Shown: positions 40,861 through 51,762, counted from the first letter of the stretch. The stretch is DNA of 64,000 bases from Flavobacteriaceae bacterium (GCA_947457615.1 CANGWK010000002.1:1-64000); one strand, 5' to 3'. The notes: generated from the letters alone by a model not told the origin. Translations and numbers: made by a program.

Positions 40861-43293
40861 TTAAGAACCACACATTTCACAGTCATCGCCTCCAGTTCCT
40901 GCAGCATTACGAGCGCGTTCTACCATTGCAGCAAAGTCTTCTGCAGTCATTTCTCCGTTTTCAATTGGAGCAACTACCTCAACGGCTACTGCCTCTGGCT
41001 TTTCAATAATAGAGGGTTCTGCTTTTTTATCGTTATTTAAGGTAAATTTGATAGCATCAACCGCCGCTTTAGTTCTCAAGTAATACATTCCGGTTTTTAA
41101 ACCGCTTTTCCAAGCATAAAAATGCATTGAGGTAAGTTTTGCATAATTTGCATCTTGCATAAACAAGTTTAACGATTGCGATTGATCTATAAAATAACCT
41201 CTGTGACGGCTCATATCAATGATGTCTTTCATAGATAGTTCCCAAACCGTCTTATATAATTCTTTCAAGTCTTGCGGAATATCTAAATCTTGAACCGATC
41301 CGTTATTGCGCATCAATTCTTGTTTTAATGTTTCATTCCACAACCCACGCTCTACTAGATCGTGCAATAAATGTTTATTTACGACGATAAATTCTCCAGA
41401 TAAAACTCTTCTGGTGTAAATATTAGAAGTATAGGGCTCAAAAGCTTCATTGTTTCCAAGTATTTGTGATGTTGAGGCTGTTGGCATAGGAGCAACCAAC
41501 AATGAATTTCTTACTCCATTTTTCAATACTTCTGTTCTCAAACCAGCCCAATCCCATCTTCCAGATAGTTCTTCATCTTTAATATTCCAAAGGTTATGCT
41601 GGAATTCACCTTTTGATATTGGCGAACCTTCGTAACTAGAATAAGGTCCTTCTTCTTTTGCCAATTCCATGGATGCTGTTACTGCCGCAAAATATAAAGT
41701 TTCAAAAATTTCTTGATTTACCTGTTTTGCTTCGTCGCTAGTAAAAGGCAAACGCATCATAATAAACGCATCTGCTAATCCTTGAACCCCTAATCCAACT
41801 GGCCTGTGACGCATATTAGAGTTTTCGGCTTCAATAACTGGATAATAATTTCTATCAATAACTTTATTTAAATTTCTAGTAACTCGTTTGGTCACATTGA
41901 ACAATAATTCGTGATTGAATTGACCGTTTTCAACAAACATTGGTAACGATATAGAAGCCAAATTACAAACTGCCACTTCATCTTCCGAAGTGTACTCCAT
42001 AATTTCAGTACACAAGTTGGACGAACGAATGGTTCCTAAATTCTTTTGGTTCGATTTTCTATTTGCTGCATCTTTATACAACATATAAGGCGTTCCAGTT
42101 TCAATTTGCGATTCTAGGATTTTCTCCCAAAGTTCTCTTGCTTTAATTGTTTTTCTTCCTTTCCCTTGAGTTTCGTAAGAGATGTATAAAGCTTCAAATT
42201 CGTCGCCATATACATTATCCAAACCAGGGCATTCGTTTGGGCACATCAATGTCCAAGTGGTATCTTCTTCCACTCTTTTCATGAATAAATCGGAAGTCCA
42301 CATTGCAAAGAATAAATCTCTTGCACGCATTTCTTCTTTCCCAGTATTTTTCTTTAAATCTAAAAAGTCAAAAATATCTGCATGCCATGTTTCTAAATAA
42401 ATAGCAAAACTTCCTTTGCGTTTTCCACCACCTTGATCTACATAACGAGCAGTGTCGTTAAAAACACGAAGCATCGGAACAATCCCGTTTGAAGTTCCAT
42501 TTGTTCCACGAATATAAGAACCCGTAGCACGAACATTGTGAATAGCTAAACCAATTCCTCCAGCCGATTGTGAGATTTTAGCAGTTTGTTTTAGTGTATC
42601 GTAAATTCCGTCAATGCTGTCGTCTTTCATTGTCAATAAGAAGCAAGAAGACATTTGTGGTTTTGGAGTACCTGCGTTGAACAAAGTAGGTGTGGCATGG
42701 GTAAAGAATTTCTTCGACATTAAATCGTAAGTTTCAATAACCGATTCTAAATCGTTCATGTGAATTCCAACTGCTACACGCATCAACATATGTTGCGGAC
42801 GTTCCACAATTTTACCATTGATTTTTAATAAATACGAACGTTCTAAAGTTTTAAAACCAAAATAATCGTAGTTAAAATCGCGGTTATATATAATATGAGA
42901 GTTTAAAAATTCTGCATTTTCTTGAATAACATTATGTACTTCTTCTGAAAGTAATGGTGCTTTTTGGTTTGTTCTCGGATTAACGTAATGGTACATTTCA
43001 TTCATCGTTTCCGAAAAAGACTTATTGGTGTTTTTATGTAAATTAGAAATTGCTATTCTTGCCGCTAATTGGGCATAATCTGGGTGGGAGATAGTCATCG
43101 ATGCTGCTGTTTCTGCAGCCAAATTATCTAATTCCGATGTAGTAACTCCGTCATAAAGACCTTCAATTACTCGCATTGCTACTTTTACAGCATCCACTAA
43201 ATCATTTAAACCATAGCATAGTTTTTTAATTCTATCTGTGATTTTGTCAAACATTACTGGCTCTTTGTGGCCGTCTCTTTTTACTACGTACAT
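40861..43293 (-). CDS. nrdA: Class I ribonucleotide reductase, alpha (large) subunit
   Basis: 810 residues. An N-terminal ATP-cone (about 1-90) for allosteric control is followed by the ten-stranded barrel with SSCFLL (redox Cys), the active-site triad N-x-C-x-E in [11 protein letters not shown], and VCNLAS (second redox Cys). The tail CEMCGS carries the CxxC that re-reduces the active site. It makes deoxyribonucleotides with the NrdB subunit encoded just upstream. The 192-bp gap from nrdB holds a dispersed repeat. Confidence 0.97.
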   Translation of the reverse strand: MYVVKRDGHKEPVMFDKITDRIKKLCYGLNDLVDAVKVAMRVIEGLYDGVTTSELDNLAAETAASMTISHPDYAQLAARIAISNLHKNTNKSFSETMNEMYHYVNPRTNQKAPLLSEEVHNVIQENAEFLNSHIIYNRDFNYDYFGFKTLERSYLLKINGKIVERPQHMLMRVAVGIHMNDLESVIETYDLMSKKFFTHATPTLFNAGTPKPQMSSCFLLTMKDDSIDGIYDTLKQTAKISQSAGGIGLAIHNVRATGSYIRGTNGTSNGIVPMLRVFNDTARYVDQGGGKRKGSFAIYLETWHADIFDFLDLKKNTGKEEMRARDLFFAMWTSDLFMKRVEEDTTWTLMCPNECPGLDNVYGDEFEALYISYETQGKGRKTIKARELWEKILESQIETGTPYMLYKDAANRKSNQKNLGTIRSSNLCTEIMEYTSEDEVAVCNLASISLPMFVENGQFNHELLFNVTKRVTRNLNKVIDRNYYPVIEAENSNMRHRPVGLGVQGLADAFIMMRLPFTSDEAKQVNQEIFETLYFAAVTASMELAKEEGPYSSYEGSPISKGEFQHNLWNIKDEELSGRWDWAGLRTEVLKNGVRNSLLVAPMPTASTSQILGNNEAFEPYTSNIYTRRVLSGEFIVVNKHLLHDLVERGLWNETLKQELMRNNGSVQDLDIPQDLKELYKTVWELSMKDIIDMSRHRGYFIDQSQSLNLFMQDANYAKLTSMHFYAWKSGLKTGMYYLRTKAAVDAIKFTLNNDKKAEPSIIEKPEAVAVEVVAPIENGEMTAEDFAAMVERARNAAGTGGDDCEMCGS

Positions 43294-43365
43294 AAGTTTT
43301 GTTTTTGTGAAATAGAAAATCCCTTCGCTATTTCGGGTTATTTGTTAGTTTTTTTGAAGCTTATC

Positions 43366-43440
43366 CAGCTTTCCGTTGCAATCTTTTATTTTTTAAAGAA
43401 AAAAATAAAAGGATTTTCACTACAATCTGGGCTATCCCAA
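43366..43440 (-). repeat. Intergenic hairpin repeat, copy 2 (reverse orientation)
   Basis: Read on the minus strand it gives ATTGTAGTGAAAATCC, then a hairpin CTTTTATTTTTT / AAAAAATAAAAG, then CAACGGAAAGC. It matches copy 1 at 4160-4243 over about 60 bases. One stem pair is G-C in copy 1 and A-T here. It lies between nrdB and nrdA. Confidence 0.8.
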
Positions 43441-43485
43441 AATTATATATTTAAAATTTTTATTGGATTTAAATTTAGCTCCGAA

Positions 43486-44463
43486 TTAAAAATCAGCGTC
43501 GAAAGTAATTTTACTCGATTCAGAATCCGAATTCATTACCCCAGCCTTTTGGTATTCGGCAACACGTTTTTCAAAGAAATTAGTTTTCCCTTGAAGTGAA
43601 ATCATATCCATAAAATCAAATGGATTGGAAGAATTATAAACTCTATCACAACCTAATTCTACCAATAATCTATCGGTAACAAATTCTAAATATTGAGTCA
43701 TCAGGTTAGCATTCATACCAATTAAACTTGCTGGAAGCGATTCGGTGATGAATTTTCTCTCAATATCTAAAGCGTCAGTAATAATTTCAGTTATTCTAGC
43801 TTTTGGAACTTTGTTTACTAAATGGTGGTTGTGTAAATGCACAGCAAAATCGCAGTGAAGACCTTCATCACGAGAAATAAGTTCATTAGAAAAAGTCAAT
43901 CCCGGCATCAATCCACGCTTTTTTAACCAAAAAATGGAACAAAAAGAACCAGAAAAGAAAATTCCTTCTACTGCTGCAAAAGCAATCAATCGTTCAGCAA
44001 ATGAATCCGAATCAATCCATTTTAATGCCCAATCCGCTTTTTCTTTAATAGCCGGAAAATTATCTAAAGCATGAAACAATTCGTCTTTTTCGGCCTCATC
44101 TTTCACATAAGTATCTATTAATAAAGAATAAGTTTCACTATGAATGTTCTCCATCATTATTTGAAATCCGTAGAAAAATTTTGCTTCAGGATATTGTACT
44201 TCACTGACAAAATTTTCAGCTAAATTTTCATTTACAATTCCATCTGATGCAGCAAAAAAAGCTAAAATATGTTTTATAAAATATTTTTCATCAGCGTTTA
44301 ATTTGTTGTTCCAATCGTTTAAATCAGTATGCAAATCAATTTCCTCAGCAGTCCAAATACATGCCTCTTGTTTTTTATACCACTCCCAAATATCTTGATG
44401 CTTGATTGGGAAAATTACAAAGCGATCTTTATTTTCTTTAAGAATTGGTTCAATGAAAGACAT
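43486..44463 (-). CDS. nrdB: Class I ribonucleotide reductase, beta (small) subunit
   Basis: 325 residues, ferritin-like. Metal ligands are visible: ENLAENF and [20 protein letters not shown] (Glu, Glu, His), and AVEGIFFSG then [13 protein letters not shown] (Glu, Glu, His). The tyrosine in AKFFYGFQ is the likely radical site, so it should be a tyrosyl-radical enzyme. The C-terminal TFDADF would dock into the alpha subunit. It is the first gene of nrdB-nrdA, with an AACCTTTG near-consensus -7 at 44502-44495. Confidence 0.96.
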   Translation of the reverse strand: MSFIEPILKENKDRFVIFPIKHQDIWEWYKKQEACIWTAEEIDLHTDLNDWNNKLNADEKYFIKHILAFFAASDGIVNENLAENFVSEVQYPEAKFFYGFQIMMENIHSETYSLLIDTYVKDEAEKDELFHALDNFPAIKEKADWALKWIDSDSFAERLIAFAAVEGIFFSGSFCSIFWLKKRGLMPGLTFSNELISRDEGLHCDFAVHLHNHHLVNKVPKARITEIITDALDIERKFITESLPASLIGMNANLMTQYLEFVTDRLLVELGCDRVYNSSNPFDFMDMISLQGKTNFFEKRVAEYQKAGVMNSDSESSKITFDADF

Positions 44464-44765
44464 AATTTGGGGTTTTATTATTTTTTTACTGTCACAAAGG
44501 TTGCTAATTTTAAACAGAAAAGAAAGCCAAACTTATTCACAATTCACTTTAGTTTTTAACAATGCTTGCGCGATAAGGCGTTACAAGGATTCTGGAATAA
44601 GATATTGTTTAACAGTCATTTATAGTTTATTATGAAAGCTAATACTACTAAAAATAAGGGCTTTAAGATTTATTTTGGATAATTTTTTATTAAATATAAA
44701 GCCTTAAAAATTAAACAAAAAAATCACGGAAAAACCGTGATCTTTTGATGAAAATATATTAAAGC
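44464..44765. other. Intergenic region upstream of nrdB
   Basis: 302 bp. It holds the nrdB promoter (minus strand, -7 AACCTTTG at 44502-44495) and the terminator of the next upstream gene (44719-44748). I saw no NrdR-box-like palindrome and no gene. Confidence 0.55.
44719..44748 (-). terminator. Terminator of the lysine-rich protein gene
   Basis: Stem ATCACGG (44723-44729) with CCGTGAT (44735-44741), A5 loop, T-run on the minus strand. Confidence 0.85.
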
Positions 44766-45182
44766 TTATTTGGTTGCAACTTTATCAATATAAATTTTAT
44801 TTCCGTTTTTATTAATATAATATTTACCCCCTTTAGATCCAGTAAAAACTTTATTCCCATTATATTCTCCAGTTATTTTATCGGCAACTTTTGGAGCTTT
44901 TTCATTAGTGATTTTTTCTACAGAAGTTGTTTTTTCTTTTACAGATTTACTAGGAGTTTCGGTTTTGGAGGTTACTTCTTTTACAGTTTTTGTTGTTTTA
45001 GTTTCTGTCCCCTTTTCAACAGCTTTAGTTACCGAAGATTTAACTTTTGTTTCTTTTTCTTTTTTCTCTTTTACTACTTTTTCAATCGATGCCTTTGCTT
45101 TTTTAGCTTTTGTTTTAGGATCTTGCGCAAATAATGAAATAGAAAAAGCAAATGCCAAACACAATAAAATTATTTTTTTCAT
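44766..45182 (-). CDS. Secreted lysine/threonine-rich protein with PBCV-type basic adaptor motif
   Basis: 138 residues. Signal peptide MKKIILLCLAFAFSISLFAQ, then about 85 residues of low complexity dominated by Lys, Thr, Glu, Val and Ser, and a compact C-terminal motif VFTGSKGGKYYINKNGNKIY (about 113-132). The last part matches the basic adaptor domain first described in Chlorella virus PBCV-1 proteins, found fused to diverse proteins. Periplasmic or surface location is likely. Function unknown. It is a single gene with its own terminator. Confidence 0.8.
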   Translation of the reverse strand: MKKIILLCLAFAFSISLFAQDPKTKAKKAKASIEKVVKEKKEKETKVKSSVTKAVEKGTETKTTKTVKEVTSKTETPSKSVKEKTTSVEKITNEKAPKVADKITGEYNGNKVFTGSKGGKYYINKNGNKIYIDKVATK

Positions 45183-45401
45183 AAGGTTTTTTGTTAAAAA
45201 TTATAATTAAAGCTACTAAATATAATTCAACAAAAATAATTTCAAGAGGTATTTTTATTTTTAATTTTTAGTGCAGTTTTTTATTTAGGTCAAAGAATTT
45301 GAATACTATTTTTTAGAAATTCATAAAGTTAAAAAAATCGTAAAACTAATTAACTAATTGATTAATAGATAAATGTAAATATTTTATCTCTTTTAATTAA
45401 G

Positions 45402-48400
45402 TTAGAAAAAAGCTCGTAATTGAACATTTCCAGTATGAATTGTTTGGCTAATATCCGATTTTCTGCCTTGATAATTTATATTTAGGTCTAAATATTGTGT
45501 AAGGTTTTTCTGCAAAAGCAAACGCCATGTTGTGTTTTTTCCTGCCTGCAATCCTTCTAACATTTGAAATGCTACTGGAGAAAGTTGGTTTCCAATAAAC
45601 GCATTGTTGTATAAAGAGAATTCTCCATTTATCGTAATTTTCTTTTCTCCTGAATAGGTAAAGGAAATCCCTAGTCGTTGTTGCTTGAGAGTTTCTTGAT
45701 CATTAATGGTATTTTCTTTGTTTTTTATTTCATATAAAAAGGACAAACTTTTATTATTTGAAAATAAATAGGATATTTTTGGAAACAGCCCATAATTGTT
45801 CAATTCAAAATTTCTAGAAGCATAATTATCCGAAATGCTGCTCGATTTTGAAAGGGAAGTATCTAAATTAAACAGCCAACTTTTATTATATAAATGAGCA
45901 TATTGAAGCTGGTTAGATTGGGACGAATTTTCTTGTGACCCTATTGAAAGTAAACTTTTAACATGGCTATTTAAAAAAGTATAGGTTACTGAATGGTGTT
46001 GTTTTCCGCGGTTAAAAAACAAACTATTTCTAAAATTTGTATTCAATCCCAATAAATTTTCCAAACTAGTTGAAAACGGATTTAGATTGAAATTATCCGA
46101 ATTTCTAAGAATTTTCCGATCCATTGAAAAGGAGGTTTGGTTATAAAAATAAGAAAGTAGTTTTTGTAAACCCTTTTCGTTCATCCACTGCGATGGCGAT
46201 AAAGTTATAGATTGTGAGAATTTATTTTGATGCGTTTTTATAAATATCTGGTTAGGTAAAAATACCCGAATATATTTAGCTTGATCTGGAAATGGTGCCA
46301 CCTCAAACTCTTGTAATTCCTGAATTCCGTTGCCGTTGTAATCATTCCACATATAAACTCCTTGCCCTGGATTAACTTGCAAATAGGTGAATTCTTGTTG
46401 CGCAATAGTTCCAGAAACAGTTTCATAGGCAGAGTTAACTTGAATAATTTGATTGTAAAAATTGTCATTATATAAGATTCTAGAATTCAATGAGGACTCA
46501 GTTGGTTTAGCAGGCTCAGAAAAAGTTAATTGTCTGTAATTTATAAATGCTGATAGATTGGTTTTTTGATTTTGAATTAATTTCGATTTTATATAATAAG
46601 AATTCGAAGTATTAACTCTTTTCAAAAACCCGTTTTGCAAACTATCGTTATTACGATGCAAATAACCTACTTCGGTAAAAACTCTCAAGCTATCTCCCCT
46701 ACCTAAAAAACTTCCAATCTCGGAATATTTTTGACTTAAAGCACTAAAATTATTACTTGCAACTACTTTCTCTTGGTTGTCTTCTGCTCTAAAACTTCCT
46801 CCAACCCAATTTTTTTTAAAATGGTATTTTGCCAAAGTTTGATTTCTAACAAAAGTGGAGTTAGAGATTTCACCAGAACTTTTTAGATAACTGGCTTTTT
46901 CGGATAACACAAAATTATTCTGTTTAATATTTGCTTGAATTACATGTCGCGCTCCCGAAAAATTATTTGTGAAATCTAGTTTTTCTAATTGGTATCTTAT
47001 AGTTCCCTTTTCTTTTAAATCGAAATTTAAACCCGAAACTAACAAACTTTGGTTTCCCAATGGATTGCTAATGTTCCAGTCGCGATTGAATTCTATTGTA
47101 AACAACCTTTCAATTGTTTTAAAATTGCTTTGAATTAGCTGATAATTTGCAAAAGCATCCAACAAAAATCTGCCCGAATACAAACGTTGTTTTCCATTCA
47201 ACTTGGTGGCAATCCCTTTATTATTAGCATCATCAATGTTAGAAAACAAATTCAAATCGTTATTACTAACTCCCAATTCAAAATCAAAATTAGATTTTTC
47301 GGAAGGATTAAATTTTCCTAAAAAAGTAGCAATTTGTAATTTTGTTGGCGCTACTAATTTGGTTACAGGTTCGTAATTCCCTTGAGGAATTCCACCAATT
47401 GGCGCTATGTATTCGTAGATTTTTCCTATGGCAGCGCTATTAGATAAAATATAATTTCCCAAATTATTTCCTGCCAAAGTAAATTTTACATTATATAAAA
47501 CATCAGTAGAAATATTAGAATATTGAAAGACCTCTAAGCCCCCTAAATTGACTTTTTTGTATAGTATTTTATTTTCCGAATAACTGTCTAAATAAGCAGA
47601 AGGAGCTACCATTAAGGAAGCATCGTCTCCAGCATTTTTTAAAATTTCAACCTGATCAGTAGAAAGATTTTGTTGTAGTGGTTGATTTTTTACATCATTT
47701 TCCGAATATAAAAAACCACCAACACTCCATTTTTCTTCTTCGTGGGTTGCTCCAGTATAAGTTACAAATCGAGTATAATTTCTTTCAGAATATTGGTATT
47801 CTACTACAATTCGCATTTCGGAAGTTATAGGAAATAAGGAAGTGAATTTTATTTCGCCAGCATTATAATCTATTACATAGTCGTTGTTATCTCCTCGTTT
47901 TAGTAGAATTCCGTTTACATACACCCTCTCAGAACCAGAAATTACCAATACATACAACTCGCCATTATTGCCTTTTAATTTATAAGGTCCTTGATTACCC
48001 TCTTTTCCAGTAAAGCTGCTTTTGGCATATTGCCCTCTTACTAATGCTGCCGATGCGAAAATTTCGGTTTTGTTTTCTGGTGTTCCAAGTGTGAAATGAG
48101 TAGATAATCCTTGTACTTTTTTATTGAAATTTAAAAACTTCGATTTTCTATTTTCCAAAAACAAATCTCCTGCACGAATATTCCATTTATCCGAAAACAA
48201 TTCGATAAATATTTGATCAAATTCATCCAATTTCTGTGAATAACCCCCACTTTGCAAAGGAATATTCGTGTCTTGAATAGAAGCTCTAATTGAAACCTTG
48301 TTAGAAATCCTGCCTGTAATTTGTAAATCGAGATTGGAATTGAGTGTAGAATTTTGATTGTTTCCAACAGTAATTCCTCGGGTGATGCTTCCAGAAGTAT

Positions 48401-48803
48401 TCAACCCATCAAAAGGCTTGAAGGGTTTTATATCCTCTCTTTTTAAAGCATATAAATTACCGGCTTCGTTCGAAATCACTCGTACATCATCATAAATAGA
48501 GTAGGTTTTGGTAAGAAATTCAGGAAACTTTAAATACCTAATTGTTAGCGAATCTTTGGCAATGTAATTATTTTTAAAAACCAATTTTGCATTTTGAAAA
48601 TCCATTTTATAAAACGAAGAATCTACGGGATTCCCATGTTTATCTAGGATTTTGAAAAACGAGTGGTTGATGCTCACATTATCAATGGCAATAGTGTCTT
48701 TGGAATAGGCAATTTTTTTATTTTTATAGGGCGTTTCAATTTCTTGAGCAAATACACCCGAAAAACAAAATATTAAAATCCATAAAAAGCTATTTTTCAA
48801 CAT
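45402..48803 (-). CDS. Large predicted outer-membrane beta-barrel protein, unknown function
   Basis: 1133 residues with signal peptide MLKNSFLWILIFCFSGVFAQ. The N-terminal third has a Gly/Asn-rich plug-like stretch (SGSITRGITVGNNQNSTLNS) and regular alternating strands (LDLQITGRISNKVSIRASIQD). The remainder is a long series of aromatic-flanked beta strands ending in a terminal strand with Phe (GNVQLRAFF), typical of outer-membrane barrels. It is not SprA, which is about twice as long, nor a TonB-dependent receptor: no carboxypeptidase-like domain or TonB box is visible. I do not know the family name. A TACTTTTG -7 element is at 48833-48826. Confidence 0.75.
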   Translation of the reverse strand: MLKNSFLWILIFCFSGVFAQEIETPYKNKKIAYSKDTIAIDNVSINHSFFKILDKHGNPVDSSFYKMDFQNAKLVFKNNYIAKDSLTIRYLKFPEFLTKTYSIYDDVRVISNEAGNLYALKREDIKPFKPFDGLNTSGSITRGITVGNNQNSTLNSNLDLQITGRISNKVSIRASIQDTNIPLQSGGYSQKLDEFDQIFIELFSDKWNIRAGDLFLENRKSKFLNFNKKVQGLSTHFTLGTPENKTEIFASAALVRGQYAKSSFTGKEGNQGPYKLKGNNGELYVLVISGSERVYVNGILLKRGDNNDYVIDYNAGEIKFTSLFPITSEMRIVVEYQYSERNYTRFVTYTGATHEEEKWSVGGFLYSENDVKNQPLQQNLSTDQVEILKNAGDDASLMVAPSAYLDSYSENKILYKKVNLGGLEVFQYSNISTDVLYNVKFTLAGNNLGNYILSNSAAIGKIYEYIAPIGGIPQGNYEPVTKLVAPTKLQIATFLGKFNPSEKSNFDFELGVSNNDLNLFSNIDDANNKGIATKLNGKQRLYSGRFLLDAFANYQLIQSNFKTIERLFTIEFNRDWNISNPLGNQSLLVSGLNFDLKEKGTIRYQLEKLDFTNNFSGARHVIQANIKQNNFVLSEKASYLKSSGEISNSTFVRNQTLAKYHFKKNWVGGSFRAEDNQEKVVASNNFSALSQKYSEIGSFLGRGDSLRVFTEVGYLHRNNDSLQNGFLKRVNTSNSYYIKSKLIQNQKTNLSAFINYRQLTFSEPAKPTESSLNSRILYNDNFYNQIIQVNSAYETVSGTIAQQEFTYLQVNPGQGVYMWNDYNGNGIQELQEFEVAPFPDQAKYIRVFLPNQIFIKTHQNKFSQSITLSPSQWMNEKGLQKLLSYFYNQTSFSMDRKILRNSDNFNLNPFSTSLENLLGLNTNFRNSLFFNRGKQHHSVTYTFLNSHVKSLLSIGSQENSSQSNQLQYAHLYNKSWLFNLDTSLSKSSSISDNYASRNFELNNYGLFPKISYLFSNNKSLSFLYEIKNKENTINDQETLKQQRLGISFTYSGEKKITINGEFSLYNNAFIGNQLSPVAFQMLEGLQAGKNTTWRLLLQKNLTQYLDLNINYQGRKSDISQTIHTGNVQLRAFF

Positions 48804-48861
48804 AAATAAGATAACTCGTAAATGTCAAAAGTAGTATTTATAATTGAAAATTATATGGGAT

Positions 48862-50115
48862 TTATTCCTTAGTAACCAGCTGCATGGTTTCTCTAGAAGT
48901 TTGTTTTAACAAAACAACTTTATCCATTTCTACCATTTCGGAAGCTTCTTTAGTAAAATGTCGGATGGTATATAGCGACACGTTTTCGTTGTAAGACACT
49001 TTGAATTTTTTGGCAAGCAAAGCCTTCATTTCATTATAATTGCCAAATTTATCTTCCATACAAACGGAAAAACTTATAGCAGAATTCTGAATTAAACTCA
49101 CCTTCATTTTGAATTGATGAAACAAGGAGAAAATCTCACTAATGTTTTCTTCCATAATAAAAGAGAAATCTATAGAAGATAAGGAAAGTAACAACTGGTT
49201 TTTCTTTACTATAAAACAAGAAGTTTTTGGTTCTAAATCTTCTCCTTTAGAAACGCTAGTTCCTGGAAGTAAAGGATTTATAAAGGACTTAACATAAAGC
49301 GGAATTTCCTTTTTTTGTAAAGGTTGTAACGTTTTTGGGTGGATCACAGAAGCACCATAAAAAGCCAATTCTATTGCTTCGCGATAGGAAATTTGATTTA
49401 ACAAAACAGCATTCTCAAAATACCTTGGGTCGGCATTCATCACTCCTGGAACGTCTTTCCAAATAGTAACACTCTCGGCGCTAAGGCAATACGCAAAAAT
49501 TGCGGCTGTATAATCGGACCCTTCTCTTCCTAATGTAGTAGTGAAATTATTCTCATCAGATCCTAAGAATCCTTGCGTAATGTTTAATGATTTTTTCTTT
49601 ATTCCTTTCGAAATTAATTTTTGGGTTTGCTCCCAATTTACCTCAGCATCACGATAATTTGTATCGGTTTTAATAAAATTTCTAACGTCAATCCAATTAT
49701 TTTTTAATCCTTTTTCATTAAAATAATGACTAACAATAGCTGTAGAAACAATTTCTCCGTAGCTTATTACTTGGTCATAAACAAAATTATAGTTAGGTGA
49801 TTTATTGCTACGTAAAAAATATTCTAAATCAGCAAAATGGCTATTTACCGAAAAGAAAACATCGTGCTCTTCGTTGTCAAATAAATCTAATAAAATTTGG
49901 TTGTGGTATTTTCTAACTTCTTGTAATGAGGCATTAAAAGCGCTTGATTTTTCAAAGTAATTTTTAATAACAATTTCCAAAGCATTGGTTGTTTTACCCA
50001 TTGCGGAAATTACTACAAGCAAATCTTCATGGCCTACTTTTTGCAAAACATCCAATACGTTTTTTATTCCATCTGCATCTTTTACAGAAGCTCCGCCAAA
50101 TTTAAAAATTCTCAT
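48862..50115 (-). CDS. Aspartate kinase
   Basis: 417 residues. It starts MRIFKFGGASVKDADG with the nucleotide-binding KFGG motif, then LVVISAMGKTTNAL, TTLGREGSDYTAA (phosphate binding) and WKDVPGVMNADPR. The C-terminal about 110 residues hold ACT-like regulatory sequence. It phosphorylates aspartate at the entry to Lys/Met/Thr synthesis. It is monofunctional, with no homoserine dehydrogenase part. In Flavobacteriaceae a separate kinase gene like this is common; which isozyme it is cannot be told here. Confidence 0.93.
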   Translation of the reverse strand: MRIFKFGGASVKDADGIKNVLDVLQKVGHEDLLVVISAMGKTTNALEIVIKNYFEKSSAFNASLQEVRKYHNQILLDLFDNEEHDVFFSVNSHFADLEYFLRSNKSPNYNFVYDQVISYGEIVSTAIVSHYFNEKGLKNNWIDVRNFIKTDTNYRDAEVNWEQTQKLISKGIKKKSLNITQGFLGSDENNFTTTLGREGSDYTAAIFAYCLSAESVTIWKDVPGVMNADPRYFENAVLLNQISYREAIELAFYGASVIHPKTLQPLQKKEIPLYVKSFINPLLPGTSVSKGEDLEPKTSCFIVKKNQLLLSLSSIDFSFIMEENISEIFSLFHQFKMKVSLIQNSAISFSVCMEDKFGNYNEMKALLAKKFKVSYNENVSLYTIRHFTKEASEMVEMDKVVLLKQTSRETMQLVTKE

Positions 50116-50186
50116 ACTCTTAAAAATTCCAATAATTAAATACCCTATTTAAATAATTTCCAAAGCTATTAAAAACTAATTTAAAG

Positions 50187-50678
50187 TTACAAATTCGAAC
50201 TAAAAAAAGTCTCTATTCCCTGTTCGTCCATTTGAACCAAATGCCAATCGGTTAAAACCTTTGCACCTGTTTTTTTGTAAAAATTAATTGCTGGGGTATT
50301 CCAATCTAAAACTGCCCATTCAATCCTTTTCACTTGATCGCGTTTTCCTTGACGGATAATTTCTTTATACAGGGCTGTTCCAGCGCCAGTTCCACGTTTA
50401 TCTTCTCTAACAATTAAATCTTCTAAGTGGATGGTTTTGCCTTTCCAGGTAGAGTAACGGTAGTAAAATAATGCAATTCCGATTATTTGTTTTGAAAGAT
50501 TTCCTTGGTCTTCTTCAGCAACAAAACAATGAAACAAAGGGTTCTCTGAAAATCCATCTCTAATTAAATCCTCTACAGTTACCTCAACGGCATCGGGTTC
50601 TTTTTCAAATGTAGCTAACTCTTTTATTAATGCTAAAACAGATGGCATATCGCTAGAAATTCCTTTTCGTATTATCAT
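50187..50678 (-). CDS. GNAT-family N-acetyltransferase
   Basis: 163 residues from the ATG at 50678; an earlier in-frame start would add 17 residues not typical of the family. Acetyl-CoA motif VREDKRGTGAGTALYKEI (RxxGxG/A) in the middle, then WAVLDWNTPAINFYKKTGA, which resembles spermidine/diamine acetyltransferases (SSAT-like). Polyamine substrates are possible but not shown. It lies 71 bp upstream of the aspartate kinase gene, on the same strand. Confidence 0.88.
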   Translation of the reverse strand: MIIRKGISSDMPSVLALIKELATFEKEPDAVEVTVEDLIRDGFSENPLFHCFVAEEDQGNLSKQIIGIALFYYRYSTWKGKTIHLEDLIVREDKRGTGAGTALYKEIIRQGKRDQVKRIEWAVLDWNTPAINFYKKTGAKVLTDWHLVQMDEQGIETFFSSNL

Positions 50679-50781
50679 ATATTTTACTGGTCTATAAAAT
50701 TGGGTATAAATATAAAAAACAAATCCCAAGTCCCAATACTAAGTATTCAGATTTGAGATTTAATGAAAGTTAAAAAAACTT

Positions 50782-51642
50782 TTATTTTTTCTTAGTTGTC
50801 TTTTTAACAGGAACTTTTGTAGTTGTCGCTTTATTATTTATGGGCTTAGCGATATATGCTTTATACAAACCATCTGCTTGTGCTCTGCCTTTAGCAATTT
50901 CGGCTCTTTCTTTAGAGTCGGGATGGTTGCTCATCATTTTTGTTAAAAAAGTACCTGTTTCACCTTGACTTAAATTCACTAAAACATTAAAAGCGGCTTC
51001 TTCAGCATTAACATTATAACTGTTCCTTTTCAAAAATTCATAGGCGAATGCATCGGCTTGAGATTCTTGTTTTCTGCTAAAATGGTTGTCAATCATGGCA
51101 CTTCCCATTTGTCCTAACTGGCCATCGGTAAGTTCTGCTACTTTATCTGATTGTGAAGCAGCAGCATCTATTATTGCCGCTTTTCTATAGGCAACTTTCA
51201 TGGCGTCTTTAGAATCATGGTTAGCAACATGGCCAATTTCATGACCTATAACCGCAAGCAATTGGGTGTCATCCATAATATCCATCAATCCAGAGAAAAC
51301 GCGAACACTTCCATCGGCACATGCAAACGCATTTACATCTTTAGTTAAATATACTTTGTAGTTTAATTTCAAGTCATTTTCAGTGCTATGTTTTCCAAAA
51401 ACTCTATTTAATCTAAGTGCGTAGCCGTCTTTTGGACCAGCAACAACGTTGGTTGAGTCTAATTTTCTTACAGCTTCTTTTGATAATTTTGCCGCATCAT
51501 CGTCGCTAAAAGTGAAGGCTGCCATTCCACTCTGTAGTGCCCCTAGAGCTCTTTCTCCTAGGTTAATTTGTGCGTTAGTTTTCGAAAAAACTAAAAAGGT
51601 TATGAAAGTTAAGGTTAATAAAGTTTTCGATTTCATATTCAT
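50782..51642 (-). CDS. M48-family metalloprotease
   Basis: 286 residues. Signal peptide (about 1-24, ending TNAQ), then an M48 catalytic domain with HExxH in AVIGHEIGHVANHDSKD (about 140) and a third ligand Glu in RKQESQADAFAYEFL. The length and lack of TPR repeats set it apart from BepA. It is probably periplasmic, for protein quality control. A TATCTTTG -7 element at 51665-51658 gives a leader of about 12 nt. Confidence 0.92.
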   Translation of the reverse strand: MNMKSKTLLTLTFITFLVFSKTNAQINLGERALGALQSGMAAFTFSDDDAAKLSKEAVRKLDSTNVVAGPKDGYALRLNRVFGKHSTENDLKLNYKVYLTKDVNAFACADGSVRVFSGLMDIMDDTQLLAVIGHEIGHVANHDSKDAMKVAYRKAAIIDAAASQSDKVAELTDGQLGQMGSAMIDNHFSRKQESQADAFAYEFLKRNSYNVNAEEAAFNVLVNLSQGETGTFLTKMMSNHPDSKERAEIAKGRAQADGLYKAYIAKPINNKATTTKVPVKKTTKKK

Positions 51643-51730
51643 ATTTTTTATTTATCTCAAAGATACTGAAATTAATTGAAAATACTTTTAATACAACAAG
51701 ATTTTCTAGTACATTAATTGGAAAAAAAGT

Positions 51731-51738
51731 TAAATTTG
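51731..51738 (+). promoter_or_regulatory. Promoter -7 element of fbp
   Basis: TAAATTTG matches TAnnTTTG and lies 24 nt before the ATG at 51763. It shows that the longer frame from the TTG at 51718 is not translated from this transcript. Confidence 0.55.
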
Positions 51739-51762
51739 CAACCTAAATACAACTTATTTGAA

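Noticed and set aside
44494..44640. NrdR boxes upstream of nrdB
   Set aside because: I looked for ACACWATAT-like paired boxes and found none; the region has only a near-consensus -7 element.
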